DNA from: a virus
Length of the DNA stretch: 32,177 nt
Direction: 5' to 3' (one strand)
Virus record (IMG/VR): IMGVR_UViG_3300036768_000051
Location: 1 to 32,177 of that record
Part shown: piece by piece, positions 17,599 to 25,032 of the stretch
Layout of the letters: each line of letters opens with the position of its first letter
Position numbering within the stretch: the stretch's first letter is position 1
Made by a program: the position numbers and the translations under genes
Notes under the pieces: generated by a model
Seen by the model: only the letters and a program-made list of their open reading frames with translations
Told to the model about the DNA's origin: nothing
Databases searched by the model: none

Positions 17599-18533
17599 GG
17601 CCAGACCGTGACTTGGTAGGACGTTAGAACAAACTGATCGGCGGTGTTGGCGCCCGATACGGCGAATTTGATGATTTGATTGGAGTTGAAATCAATGTCG
17701 CTATGCGTGATATCCGAGAACGCGTTAGTGTTACCGAGCGTTACCAAACTGCACCAGTTGCTGCGGAGAAAGCCGTTTGATGCAGTTGGGAAGACGTGAA
17801 GGTACGGGCGCCAATCGCTGTTGGCCGTGGCACCCACGGACTGCGATGCTACGAATTGCGATGCCGTTTTCCCCAAAAAGACGTTAAAAATCGCCGAAGC
17901 CGTGGCCGTAAGCCGCCGTATATGCGTTTCAATGAGCAGTTTTGAACGCCCCGGCTGCATCATCCCCGCCGGAATCACTGGGTTTCCAGCGGGCAAAACA
18001 AAGTCCGCGCTCGTCACTCCCGTCAAACTTGCCAGTGGTGAGGCCAGCGACCCGTTCGCTTGTGCAAGCACCACGTTCCCGCCGACTGGAAACCAGCGGG
18101 AGACGCCATCCGAGTACCACATAGAGCCGCCGTTGGCTCCCACGTCAGTCACCCAGCGGCGCGTGAACTTGCCCACAGTGTTTGCGGCGGGCAACGCGGC
18201 CCAGGTGGTGCTGGGAACGTTGACATCATTGATGCGTTGCGCGGTATTGACCACGTAAACCTTAGCCGCGCTGGTCAGATTCAATACCGAGCCGGTCGAA
18301 CTCTCCTCCAGCGTGCCGCGTGTTAGTGTTCCGCTACTGTTGGTGTAGGTGCAGTCTCGGGCAATCTCCCACTCCGCGCCATCTTCGATCAGCACATCAA
18401 CATTGGCGTCCGCACCATAGGCAGCGGCGAACGTGCGATGCCCGGTGATCGCTCCGCCAAGCGTAATCGTGCCGGTGCCAGGCGCGCCGCTGACTAGATT
18501 ACCGACGCGGTTTCTGAGGTCAGGGCATGGCAT
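17595..18533 (-). CDS. Tail fibre/receptor-binding-type protein, 312 aa
   Basis: Residues 1-85 (RNRVGNLVSGAPGTGTITLG, HRTFAAAYGADANVDVLIED, GAEWEIARDCTYTNSSGTL) match a short N-terminal domain often found at the virion-attached end of phage fibres. The rest (about 130-312) is beta-rich with Asn/Ser/Thr-rich turns and ends FVLTSYQVTVWP, probably the receptor-facing head. ATG at 18531-18533 with GAGG 6 nt upstream. It is coupled to the DUF4376-like protein after it. Together with the glycine-rich fibre at 12216 it gives the virion two candidate receptor-binding proteins. Confidence 0.8.
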   Translation of the reverse strand: MPCPDLRNRVGNLVSGAPGTGTITLGGAITGHRTFAAAYGADANVDVLIEDGAEWEIARDCTYTNSSGTLTRGTLEESSTGSVLNLTSAAKVYVVNTAQRINDVNVPSTTWAALPAANTVGKFTRRWVTDVGANGGSMWYSDGVSRWFPVGGNVVLAQANGSLASPLASLTGVTSADFVLPAGNPVIPAGMMQPGRSKLLIETHIRRLTATASAIFNVFLGKTASQFVASQSVGATANSDWRPYLHVFPTASNGFLRSNWCSLVTLGNTNAFSDITHSDIDFNSNQIIKFAVSGANTADQFVLTSYQVTVWP

Positions 18534-18545
18534 ATCTAGCCTCTA

Positions 18546-18938
18546 TTACGCGGGCAGCGCGGTGTACGTCATCGCCGAACAGCTAACCGTGTCCCCGGGG
18601 TTGATAGTCAAACCGTTGGACAGGTTGATGTCGCTACCAGTCGCGGCCACGTCGCAATAGATGTGGATCGTGCCGCCAGACGTCTGCAGGCTGGCCTTGC
18701 TCACGGGGCTGGCATTGCCGACAGCGTTGGTGTCGCTGGCGATTGCGTTGGCCGTAGCCGTGCCATTGGACGAAGCGCCAAACGCTGGAGTAGCGAAAGT
18801 CAGCGTGGCGGCGGCGGTCCCAGGAGCGGCGAGGGTGCCACCCACACGGAACACGAGCTTGGAACCTGCGGTACTCAGCAGGTTGGTAACCGCGTTGGTC
18901 GCGGCGTCTCGGGCCGCGGTGGAATGCGTCAAAGCCAT
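18546..18938 (-). CDS. Putative virion structural protein, 130 aa
   Basis: Starts MALTHSTAARDAATNAVTNL, a helix, followed by a beta-rich domain (KLVFRVGGTLAAPGTAAATL, TIHIYCDVAATGSDINLS). This arrangement is frequent in small proteins beside tail genes of podoviruses and siphoviruses; I know no proven role. ATG preceded by GAGGAG about 8 nt upstream, a strong site that suggests high expression as expected for a structural subunit. Confidence 0.8.
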   Translation of the reverse strand: MALTHSTAARDAATNAVTNLLSTAGSKLVFRVGGTLAAPGTAAATLTFATPAFGASSNGTATANAIASDTNAVGNASPVSKASLQTSGGTIHIYCDVAATGSDINLSNGLTINPGDTVSCSAMTYTALPA

Positions 18939-18941
18939 GAT

Positions 18942-19100
18942 TTACTCCTCAGAAGGTTGTTCAATGGGTGTTTCGTCCGGCTCGCCGCTGGACAGGTAGG
19001 CAAGGCCCTCGATCTCAACCGTCTCAACCTCACCAGTCGCGGCGCGTTTGATTTCGAGGACCATGCTCACTTTGCCAATGGCACCAGAAAGCTCGACCAT
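18942..19100 (-). CDS. Small acidic protein of unknown function, 52 aa
   Basis: With ATG at 19098-19100 (GGAG 8 nt upstream) the protein reads MVELSGAIGKVSMVLEIKRA and ends in an acidic tail SGEPDETPIEQPSEE. An in-frame upstream start at 19154 would overlap the peptidase gene and lacks a ribosome site, so I reject it. It sits 5 nt after the peptidase stop and 3 nt before the next gene. Beta-strand pattern with alternating Val/Glu; function unknown. Confidence 0.7.
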   Translation of the reverse strand: MVELSGAIGKVSMVLEIKRAATGEVETVEIEGLAYLSSGEPDETPIEQPSEE

Positions 19101-19105
19101 GTCTG

Positions 19106-19564
19106 CTACTCCAAAGGTTGGGATATGAGATACAGATGCTCGGGCGTGAGCCATTGCGCGTCATCCATCTCGATGATGGCGTGACCAGCCTGCTCACAAG
19201 CCCAGACGATCAGTTCGTGGCACACCCACTTGCACGAGTCCTGCCAGTTGCGCCGGAACAGCCACCCCCACAGGTAAGCCCAATCGTACCCGTCACCCAG
19301 GCGGGAGGTAGTGATGCGCCACACCAGTTCCGGGTTGGGGTGTGGGATTTTCCGCAGCACATAGCGCGGGTGCTTGGCGGTCCAAACCTCAAAGCTGGCC
19401 ATCCGCACGCCTTCTGGCTTGCCCATCCCGCTGGCCTCGATCACCTCCGTCCCATCGCCGGACACGAGGGCAACGTGGGTGTAGCGGCCATGCGTCAGCC
19501 AGGCCATAACGCGGCTGATCCAGTCTCGCGGATCGTGTGACAGGGCAATGACGATATGGCTCAC
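19106..19564 (-). CDS. Permuted NlpC/P60 (YiiX-like) papain-fold peptidase/amidase, 152 aa
   Basis: The order of motifs is that of the circularly permuted papain-like family: RYTHVALV with His30 and VIEASG with Glu43 first, then KWVCHELIVWACEQAG with the likely nucleophile Cys115. Members cleave amide bonds in peptidoglycan peptides or other substrates. In a virion gene block it may be a tail-borne cell-wall hydrolase that opens the wall during entry, separate from the M15 endolysin. GTG start at 19562-19564; ribosome site weak. The C-terminus PEHLYLISQPLE is echoed in a relic at 17047-17082. Confidence 0.8.
   Translation of the reverse strand: MSHIVIALSHDPRDWISRVMAWLTHGRYTHVALVSGDGTEVIEASGMGKPEGVRMASFEVWTAKHPRYVLRKIPHPNPELVWRITTSRLGDGYDWAYLWGWLFRRNWQDSCKWVCHELIVWACEQAGHAIIEMDDAQWLTPEHLYLISQPLE
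19109..19144 (-). repeat. 36-bp repeat at the peptidase gene end (pair of 17047-17082)
   Basis: This is the intact copy of the gene-end repeat: the last 12 codons of the peptidase, whose stop follows at 19106-19108. See 17047-17082. Confidence 0.75.
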
Positions 19565-19597
19565 GATAACCGGACCCTACGGCTCAGACGCTCAACG

Positions 19598-20047
19598 TTA
19601 CAGAGCCCGCGTGCTGAAGTTGAATCGACGAACGCTACGCTCACGCATACCGCCGTCTTTGTCGGGCTCGAAGTGGGTGATGATCGCGTTGTTCAGCACC
19701 TCGACAACCTCGGGCGGAACAAGAACCTCGACCCCGCGCTTGATTTGATAACCGCGGCCGTTGACACCCACGAACACGTCGTCGCTACCAGCGAGCCCGT
19801 CTTGCTCGTGGATCAGCAGCGCGACTCGGTCGCCCTTGGCCTTCGCCGCCCTGGCGGCAGGTGCCACACCCTTGGCAGCAGGCGCTGCGCTCTTGACGGG
19901 CTCCGGCTCCTGGATGATCTCGTCACCGTTCAGCAGGGCGCGCAAGTCTTTGACGCTCATCTTCTCGGCTTCGACTTGGAACTCAACCAGGCCCTGTTCG
20001 ACGACAGCATTGACGAGTTCGGCTTTGGTCGCGGTGTTGATGTCCAT
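19598..20047 (-). CDS. Putative head protein with SAP/HeH-like N-terminus, 149 aa
   Basis: Begins MDINTATKAELVNAVVEQGL and continues KMSVKDLRALLNGDE, a helix-turn-helix pair resembling small SAP, HeH or Rho-N type domains that bind nucleic acid. An Ala/Lys/Pro linker (about 52-72) leads to a beta-rich C-terminal domain (FVGVNGRGYQIKRGVEVLVP). Genes like this occur between the major capsid and tail genes of podoviruses; role unproven. ATG with AAAGGA 6 nt upstream. It is the first gene after the terminator at 20068-20092. Confidence 0.8.
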   Translation of the reverse strand: MDINTATKAELVNAVVEQGLVEFQVEAEKMSVKDLRALLNGDEIIQEPEPVKSAAPAAKGVAPAARAAKAKGDRVALLIHEQDGLAGSDDVFVGVNGRGYQIKRGVEVLVPPEVVEVLNNAIITHFEPDKDGGMRERSVRRFNFSTRAL

Positions 20048-20067
20048 GCGTTTTCCTTTCGGGGGTG

Positions 20068-20092
20068 AAAAAGGCCCGGATCGCTCCGGGCC
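20068..20092 (-). terminator. Intrinsic terminator (minus strand)
   Basis: A perfect 8-bp stem ggcccgga/tccgggcc (20073-20080 and 20085-20092) with a 4-nt loop is followed on the minus strand by five T. It lies 18 nt after the stop of the small head protein gene and 21 nt before the next start, so it probably lowers transcription into the appendage block. Confidence 0.85.
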
Positions 20093-20109
20093 TCAGAACA
20101 ACGTCCCAA

Positions 20110-20634
20110 TTACTGGAACGGGTTGGCGGGCATGAAGCCCAGGTTGGTGTAGGTGACGGTGAGGCCGGCCGCATCCAGGGCAGTGGTGCCCGGGGTGAAG
20201 GTGGTACTGGCGTTGGTGGTCACCTTGATGAAGCCGATGGCGGCGTTACCGCTATCCGGCTCGGGCAGCGCCGCGCGCTGATCGGAGCCGGCGGGCATCT
20301 GCACACCACCCACTTTGCCGTCAGCGCCGATGCCAGCAACGGCAATGTTGGACTGCTTGGTGGAGACGGCGCCGGAAGCATCGCACTGGACCAGATACAG
20401 CGCCGTGGTGCCGTAGGCAGTACCGTTGATAGTCTTGGGCGCCTGCGGCGTGTGGCCGGTGCTGAAGGCCTGAGCGGACAGCGCGGCCTTGGAGGTCAGA
20501 ATGCCGTCGATAGCCAGGGTGAGGGCGTTAGTGGTGCGGAAGGTCGCGGCACCAGCGCCGTTGATGGCGAGGCCACCAAGCGTCAGGCAGGAGTCGAAGA
20601 CCTTACGGGTGGGGTTCATGATGTCGGCAAGCAT
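20110..20634 (-). CDS. Putative head-associated structural protein, 174 aa
   Basis: Gly/Ala/Thr-rich, beta-predicted protein directly after the major capsid gene. Recognisable stretches are PTRKVFDSCLTLGGLAINGA and AAIGFIKVTTNASTTFTPGT. Position and composition suggest a capsid decoration or head-fibre protein, but no family is recognised. ATG with AAAGGA 7 nt upstream, a good site. Bounded by a strong hairpin upstream (20660-20687) and a terminator downstream. Confidence 0.8.
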   Translation of the reverse strand: MLADIMNPTRKVFDSCLTLGGLAINGAGAATFRTTNALTLAIDGILTSKAALSAQAFSTGHTPQAPKTINGTAYGTTALYLVQCDASGAVSTKQSNIAVAGIGADGKVGGVQMPAGSDQRAALPEPDSGNAAIGFIKVTTNASTTFTPGTTALDAAGLTVTYTNLGFMPANPFQ

Positions 20635-20659
20635 GAGTGTGTCCTTTCGTGTTCAGATT

Positions 20660-20687
20660 GCCCCCGGAGCGGAATGCTCACGGGGGC
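20660..20687 (-). promoter_or_regulatory. Stable GC hairpin between capsid gene and next gene
   Basis: gcccccg (20660-20666) plus gagc pairs with gctc plus cgggggc (20681-20687), an 11-bp stem with one bulged base and a 5-nt loop. On the minus strand it is followed by AATCTG rather than a T-run, so it is not a classical terminator. It could protect the 3' end of the capsid mRNA or act as a weak or factor-dependent attenuator. Confidence 0.6.
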
Positions 20688-20702
20688 CGGCCTTACGGCC
20701 TA

Positions 20703-21680
20703 TCAGGCGGTGACGGCAACCTCACCGCGGACCATCCAGGCGTCGTTGAGAATCACGGCGGTCTGCATGGTCTTCCAACCCGCATGGCCGCGCTGGGCCA
20801 GAGGGTCGGAGTCGGAGGGCTTGGGATTGACGATCATCGGAGTCACCGCGTACTCGCCCTTGAGGGCCACAATGCCGTAAGCATCGCGGCCGAAGTAGAG
20901 CACGGGGTACACGTCCGCCTGAGTGCCACTGCCCAGCATGGAGCCCTTGGTGCCGCCCGCGTTGAGCCACGGCTCAAACACCGTGGAGCTCATATATCGG
21001 CAGGACTCGACCTTGCCCAGCTCATTCTCCCACGGGGTCACAGTGCCGTATTCCTCGGACGGCCGGAAGCCAGTCATGCCGCGGATGTCGTTCTCCACGT
21101 CGGGGTGACACACGGCGATGTACGACGGCGCGATGGCCGCGGAGCCGTAGCTGGGCGTAGAGCGGACTACGCGGGTGATCGGCTTGGCGTTCTGCCGCTT
21201 CAGGGTCCGCGTAATACGGCGCTGCATAGTGAGGCTGATCGGGGTGTTGACGGCGCCACGGGTGGCGCCGTTGGCGTACTCCACCGCAGTGCCGGCCTTG
21301 AGGACGTTGAAACGCACCGCCTCGATCATGATGCCGGCTTGCTCACCGAGTACGTCGGTGGCCTCTTTCAGCACAGGGTCCTCGTGCGTATCCAGCACCA
21401 CGTCGGACAGCTCGATCCGGTCACCGTATTGCACCAGGGTGGCCGAGACGTCAGTCTTGGTGAGCTGCTTCGAGCTGGGCGTCACGCCTTCAGTCAGCGG
21501 GTTGGGGGTGGCGCTCAGGGCGTTGTAGCGCCGGAAAGTGATTACCTTGCTCTTGTTGGAGTCGAGCTTCACGGCCTGGCCAAACTTCTCCAGGACAAGG
21601 AAAGGCAGGGCGCGTTCGAGCATGTCGCGGGCAGCGAATGCAGCGGTACGCGGAGAAATATCACCATAAGCAGTAACCAT
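20703..21680 (-). CDS. Major capsid protein, N4-gp56 family, 325 aa
   Basis: The start YGDISPRTAAFAARDMLERA, then LEKFGQAVKLDSNKSKVITF followed by RRYNAL, is the signature opening of the N4-gp56 group of HK97-fold capsid proteins: an N-arm, then the 'K F G Q ... I x FRR' strand. Later segments (YGDRIELSDVVLDTHEDPVL and YIAVCHPDVENDIRGMTGFR) also fit that group. It assembles the icosahedral head with the scaffold encoded just upstream. ATG with AAGGAAG about 7 nt upstream. Length is somewhat below that of N4 gp56 itself. Confidence 0.92.
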   Translation of the reverse strand: MVTAYGDISPRTAAFAARDMLERALPFLVLEKFGQAVKLDSNKSKVITFRRYNALSATPNPLTEGVTPSSKQLTKTDVSATLVQYGDRIELSDVVLDTHEDPVLKEATDVLGEQAGIMIEAVRFNVLKAGTAVEYANGATRGAVNTPISLTMQRRITRTLKRQNAKPITRVVRSTPSYGSAAIAPSYIAVCHPDVENDIRGMTGFRPSEEYGTVTPWENELGKVESCRYMSSTVFEPWLNAGGTKGSMLGSGTQADVYPVLYFGRDAYGIVALKGEYAVTPMIVNPKPSDSDPLAQRGHAGWKTMQTAVILNDAWMVRGEVAVTA

Positions 21681-21683
21681 GAT

Positions 21684-22661
21684 TTACTTCCTTTGCGAAC
21701 GTGACACGGCCTCGGCGAATGCTGCCTCATAGTCGTTCTTGTCGGGCTCACCGCGGGGCACCACAGGGGCGCTACGGGTTCGCACGACTTCGGCGGCTTC
21801 GGCGGCGCGCTGTCGGGCGCGGTCTTGGTTGGGTTTGGAGGGCGCCGCCTTGCGGATGCCCATGCTTTGCTTGTATCGGTTCAGAAGGTCGATCACGTCC
21901 TCGGTCGTACCGTGGGACAGAACCGCCTCGTAACCTGGACGCAGATATGCAGGTTGCTGATCGACCCAGGATTTCAACCTGTCCTTGACTTGGTCAAAGT
22001 CTTCATGAACGCTTCGGATGGCGTTGAAATGGCGCTCTCGCGCACTGTTCGCAACGGTCTCGGCCACGGGGGCGTATTCGCTGCGAATACGAGTCTCCGC
22101 GCGCTTCACCAGCAGGTCCACCGCCTTCATCAGGTTGGGGAAATCCTGCTTGACCTCGTCCAGTAGGGCTTCGGCGTCGTCCGCCGTCTGGGGGCCGCCG
22201 TCTGCCGAATCCGCGCTAGGCGGGGGCTCGTGCGTGGCGTTCTTGGCCTGAAGTTGCTGTTGCACCTCGCGGGCCACCTCAGCCTTGAACATTCCCTGGA
22301 GGGTCTTATACCGCTGCTTCCAAACGGCGGGGTCATCATCTTCCGAAGGCGCATCGCCAGCGGGAGACGGAGCCTCCGCCGCGTGAGTTGGCTCGCCTTG
22401 CTCGGCGGGCTCGGCGGGCTCGGCTTGCTCTTGCTCACCGGACTCGCCTTGCTCGTGCTCGGCTTGCTCTTGCTCACCGGACTCGCCTTGCTCGTGCTCG
22501 GCTTGCTCGGCTTGCTCGGCTTGCTCGGCTTTCTCGTTGGGGTCCGTCTCCCGGGCTTCTGCCGTAGAGCTATCGCCCTGGGTGGCCTCATTGAAAGCAG
22601 CCGAGAAATCGTCAGCCTCTTGGTTGGGGGTCTTCTGCTCTTGCACGTTCTGCTTGCTCAT
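21684..22661 (-). CDS. Scaffolding protein, 325 aa
   Basis: A very acidic, helical protein. An N-terminal disordered region (about 25-115) rich in Glu/Gln/Ala contains two 13-residue repeats (EHEQGESGEQEQA). A charged helical core follows (VWKQRYKTLQGMFKAEVARE, then AETRIRSEYAPVAETVANSA), and a basic C-terminus ends EAVSRSQRK, suited to capsid binding. It lies directly upstream of the major capsid gene with a 3-nt gap, the usual scaffold position. Strong site AGGAG 7 nt before ATG. No protease motif is seen. Confidence 0.88.
   Translation of the reverse strand: MSKQNVQEQKTPNQEADDFSAAFNEATQGDSSTAEARETDPNEKAEQAEQAEQAEHEQGESGEQEQAEHEQGESGEQEQAEPAEPAEQGEPTHAAEAPSPAGDAPSEDDDPAVWKQRYKTLQGMFKAEVAREVQQQLQAKNATHEPPPSADSADGGPQTADDAEALLDEVKQDFPNLMKAVDLLVKRAETRIRSEYAPVAETVANSARERHFNAIRSVHEDFDQVKDRLKSWVDQQPAYLRPGYEAVLSHGTTEDVIDLLNRYKQSMGIRKAAPSKPNQDRARQRAAEAAEVVRTRSAPVVPRGEPDKNDYEAAFAEAVSRSQRK
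22400..22535 (-). repeat. 39-bp and 9-bp tandem repeats in the scaffold gene
   Basis: Two adjacent 39-bp units (22422-22460 and 22461-22499) encode EHEQGESGEQEQA, flanked by shorter ggcttgctc (EQA) and cgggctcgg (EPA) repeats. They expand a disordered acidic segment in multiples of three codons, so copy number could vary without loss of frame. Confidence 0.9.
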
Positions 22662-22745
22662 ATATCGCTCCTGAGAGGTCCGCGAGGGTGTCCTCGATAA
22701 AGTGGCAATGCCTGTGTGTCCGCTAGGTCACAGATCAAAGCCAAC

Positions 22746-22770
22746 AAAAAAGACCGCATGCGCGGCCTTT
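22746..22770 (-). terminator. Intrinsic terminator after the portal operon (minus strand)
   Basis: A 9-bp stem (aaagaccgc 22749-22757 with gcggccttt 22762-22770, one G-U pair) and a 4-nt loop are followed on the minus strand by six T. It lies between the small gene at 22790 and the scaffold gene, separating packaging from head-assembly genes. With a terminator here, the scaffold and capsid genes would need read-through or antitermination. Confidence 0.85.
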
Positions 22771-22789
22771 GTTGTGGGCTCCTGCAGCT

Positions 22790-23035
22790 TCAATACCCGC
22801 TGGTCTCATCCAGGGATGGAGCGCTCTCCTGCGATGCGCGAGACTTCGGTCGCAATAGCGACTCCAGCCTCCTCAAGGCCCGATACTCGCCCTGCAACTT
22901 GAGTACCTCGTCCGGCGGGGCGGCGGCCAGCGATTGCAGGACGCTGTCCATGTTGTCACGCAGCAGGGCTAGGAAAGCCCGATGGACCTCCGTGCCGAGG
23001 ATTGCATTTAGGGTGGCGCGGTTCTCAGCGTTCAC
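22790..23035 (-). CDS. Small helical protein after the portal gene, 81 aa
   Basis: An 81-residue helical protein (LNAILGTEVHRAFLALLRDN, then LKLQGEYRALRRLESLL) starting with GTG that overlaps the portal stop as GTGA. Translation is probably coupled to the portal. Small helical proteins beside the portal gene occur in many podoviruses; function unknown. The last residues (SLDETSGY) precede a 20-nt spacer and a terminator. Confidence 0.8.
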   Translation of the reverse strand: MNAENRATLNAILGTEVHRAFLALLRDNMDSVLQSLAAAPPDEVLKLQGEYRALRRLESLLRPKSRASQESAPSLDETSGY

Positions 23036-25023
23036 ATCGGCGCCCCTTGCATTGCGCCTTGCGGCATCCCTTGCGGCATCCCTTGCGGCATCCCTTGCGG
23101 CATCCCTTGCGGCACACCTTGCATTGCGCCCTGGGCCGTCTGTTGAACCAGCTGCTCAGGCGTCATGTGCAGCCGCTGGGCGATTGCGCCAACGGTCTGC
23201 TGAAGCGTGGCGATCATCTGGTCCTTGGCGTTTGCTGCGTCGGCCTCCTCCTGGCTCAAGAGCACCTCGTCGGGGTTGAGGTCCAGGGCTTTGGCGCGCT
23301 GGCGCAACAGCTCGATGCGCTTAACCAGGGGCGCATCCAGTGGGTTCAGAGTGCTGGCCGCGAAGTTGGTGAGCGCCTGGTTGCGCACCTCCTTGGCGAT
23401 CAGCGAGCTAGAGCCGCGCGCGATCACCTCGTAATCGCCCTTGATATCTTCACGGTCGTTGAACTGCATGTTCCAGTGGTAGAGATCACGGATGAACGGC
23501 GTGGTGATGCCGTCATCGAAGTTCTTGGCCAGGTCCTTGAGGGTGACGTTGGCCTGGCCCATCAGCATCGAGAGGCCGCCCACGGTGGACGCAGCGCCAT
23601 CCTTGCTGGGGGTGCCATAACTGAAGCGCGGGATCGTGGTGACCTCGTCGCTCATGTCCATGAAAAACTTCACCAGCCCCAGCAGGTCCATGGTGTTGTT
23701 GGGCAGGCTATAGACGCGAATCGCCGGCGCGGAAGGGTCCCCGCCCGACCGGCTGTAGAAGCGGAAGGGGAATACCTCGCTGGGGTCGTCCTCGTCACGG
23801 AGTAGGTCTCTGTTGCCCTCCACCATCGGGCCGGCGGACATAGCCGCATTGTCTACGGCGGCGCGCACAGAGGCGTTCACCAGGCTCTGGGGATCGCGGT
23901 TTACATCTGCGACACCCTCACCCCAAATGCTGGTCTCGTCCTTCTCGAAGTAGTAGAACTTGTAGGGCCGGCTGCCCTGCGCCAGGGTGTTCGGCATGAC
24001 GCGCACGACACGGTCACCGAGCACCCAGATTTGAGCCTCGAACGCGGCGTTCAAAGCCTCATCGGGCACCTCGAAGCCAGCTTCCCGAAGGTACAGGCCG
24101 TCGATCACACCCCAGCGTTCCAGCACCTCATACTTGCCAGAGACAGCCGGCTGGTCATCCGGCGCGGTGTCCCGCAAGTCCGCCTCGTAGGCCATCAGTT
24201 TGTTGAGATCGCCCTTGGGGTTGACGGCCAGGTATCGCATGATGGCCTCGGCGTCGAAACCTTTGCGCTCTGCCAGCTTGCGCACCTCATGCTTGGTCAA
24301 TACGTGGCGCTCGTAGATGAAATCGCATTCTTCCAGGGTGGTGGCGTTGGGGTCGGGGAACACGTTCCAAACAGGCACGAATGCGAACCACGGGCGCCTG
24401 CGCTCAGTCTCCACCAGTTGGTAGGAGCCATCCTCAGCCTGCTGCCAGCGGGGCACCACGGTGGTCTCAACCATGGGGCCTTTGAGCACGCCCGTGCCAA
24501 ACTTGTGACCGGAGTGAATTACCGCCCGGCACACCGCCGGGTAGTTCCCCTCCTCCAGCTGGTCGTCGATCACCTCGGCCATCTTGCCGGCACGCTCGGC
24601 GGCCAGGTCCTGCACGGCCTTCAGAAGGGCTTCATCGTCCAGCGTGCCATCGCGCTGCATGATCGCTGAAATCTCGTTGGCCAGCAGACGCTTGTCCAGC
24701 TCCGGCACGGGTGTCGCTTGGATCGTGTAGTTCTTGTCGCCTGCAGGGAACAGCAAATCCATCATGCGCGCGTCCGCAGCTTTGACCTTGACACGGGTCA
24801 GACGGAAGAAGGCCCTGGAGCGGTTCTTGCGCATCTTCGCCAACACCCCCGGATCGTACTGACCCTTGTACTGGCGTAGAGCAGCCACCCAGCCCTGCTC
24901 ACGCGAACGCCGCATCTTCGCGGCCGTCTCGAACTCCTGACGCAGCTTGAGGCCGAGGCTGCTCAACAGCCCGGATGCACCAGAAGATTCGGAGTTATCA
25001 GGAGCGTTGGGGGTATCGGTCAT
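23032..25023 (-). CDS. Portal protein, 663 aa
   Basis: Length, position right after the large terminase and sequence pattern fit a podovirus portal. The N-terminal helical region (RSREQGWVAALRQYKGQYDP) precedes SRAFFRLTRVKVKAADARMM. A beta-rich wing follows (WFAFVPVWNVFPDPNATTLE), and the clip/stem region includes WGEGVADVNRDPQSLVNASV and GPMVEGNRDLL. The extreme C-terminus is a Met-Pro-Gln-Gly repeat tail, unusual and presumably disordered. The portal forms the dodecameric DNA channel at one head vertex. ATG with GAGGA 6 nt upstream; the gene ends in ATGTGA, overlapping the next start. Confidence 0.9.
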   Translation of the reverse strand: MTDTPNAPDNSESSGASGLLSSLGLKLRQEFETAAKMRRSREQGWVAALRQYKGQYDPGVLAKMRKNRSRAFFRLTRVKVKAADARMMDLLFPAGDKNYTIQATPVPELDKRLLANEISAIMQRDGTLDDEALLKAVQDLAAERAGKMAEVIDDQLEEGNYPAVCRAVIHSGHKFGTGVLKGPMVETTVVPRWQQAEDGSYQLVETERRRPWFAFVPVWNVFPDPNATTLEECDFIYERHVLTKHEVRKLAERKGFDAEAIMRYLAVNPKGDLNKLMAYEADLRDTAPDDQPAVSGKYEVLERWGVIDGLYLREAGFEVPDEALNAAFEAQIWVLGDRVVRVMPNTLAQGSRPYKFYYFEKDETSIWGEGVADVNRDPQSLVNASVRAAVDNAAMSAGPMVEGNRDLLRDEDDPSEVFPFRFYSRSGGDPSAPAIRVYSLPNNTMDLLGLVKFFMDMSDEVTTIPRFSYGTPSKDGAASTVGGLSMLMGQANVTLKDLAKNFDDGITTPFIRDLYHWNMQFNDREDIKGDYEVIARGSSSLIAKEVRNQALTNFAASTLNPLDAPLVKRIELLRQRAKALDLNPDEVLLSQEEADAANAKDQMIATLQQTVGAIAQRLHMTPEQLVQQTAQGAMQGVPQGMPQGMPQGMPQGMPQGAMQGAPM
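23057..23116 (-). repeat. 12-bp tandem repeat encoding the portal QGMP tail
   Basis: Four perfect and one imperfect copies of ccttgcggcatc encode repeated QGMP tetrapeptides at the portal C-terminus. The near-perfect DNA identity indicates recent slippage. Confidence 0.95.
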
Positions 25024-25032
25024 TACGTGTCC

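Noticed and set aside
16138-18533. Diversity-generating retroelement
   Set aside because: No reverse transcriptase gene and no template/variable repeat pair with adenine-specific differences are visible in the window.
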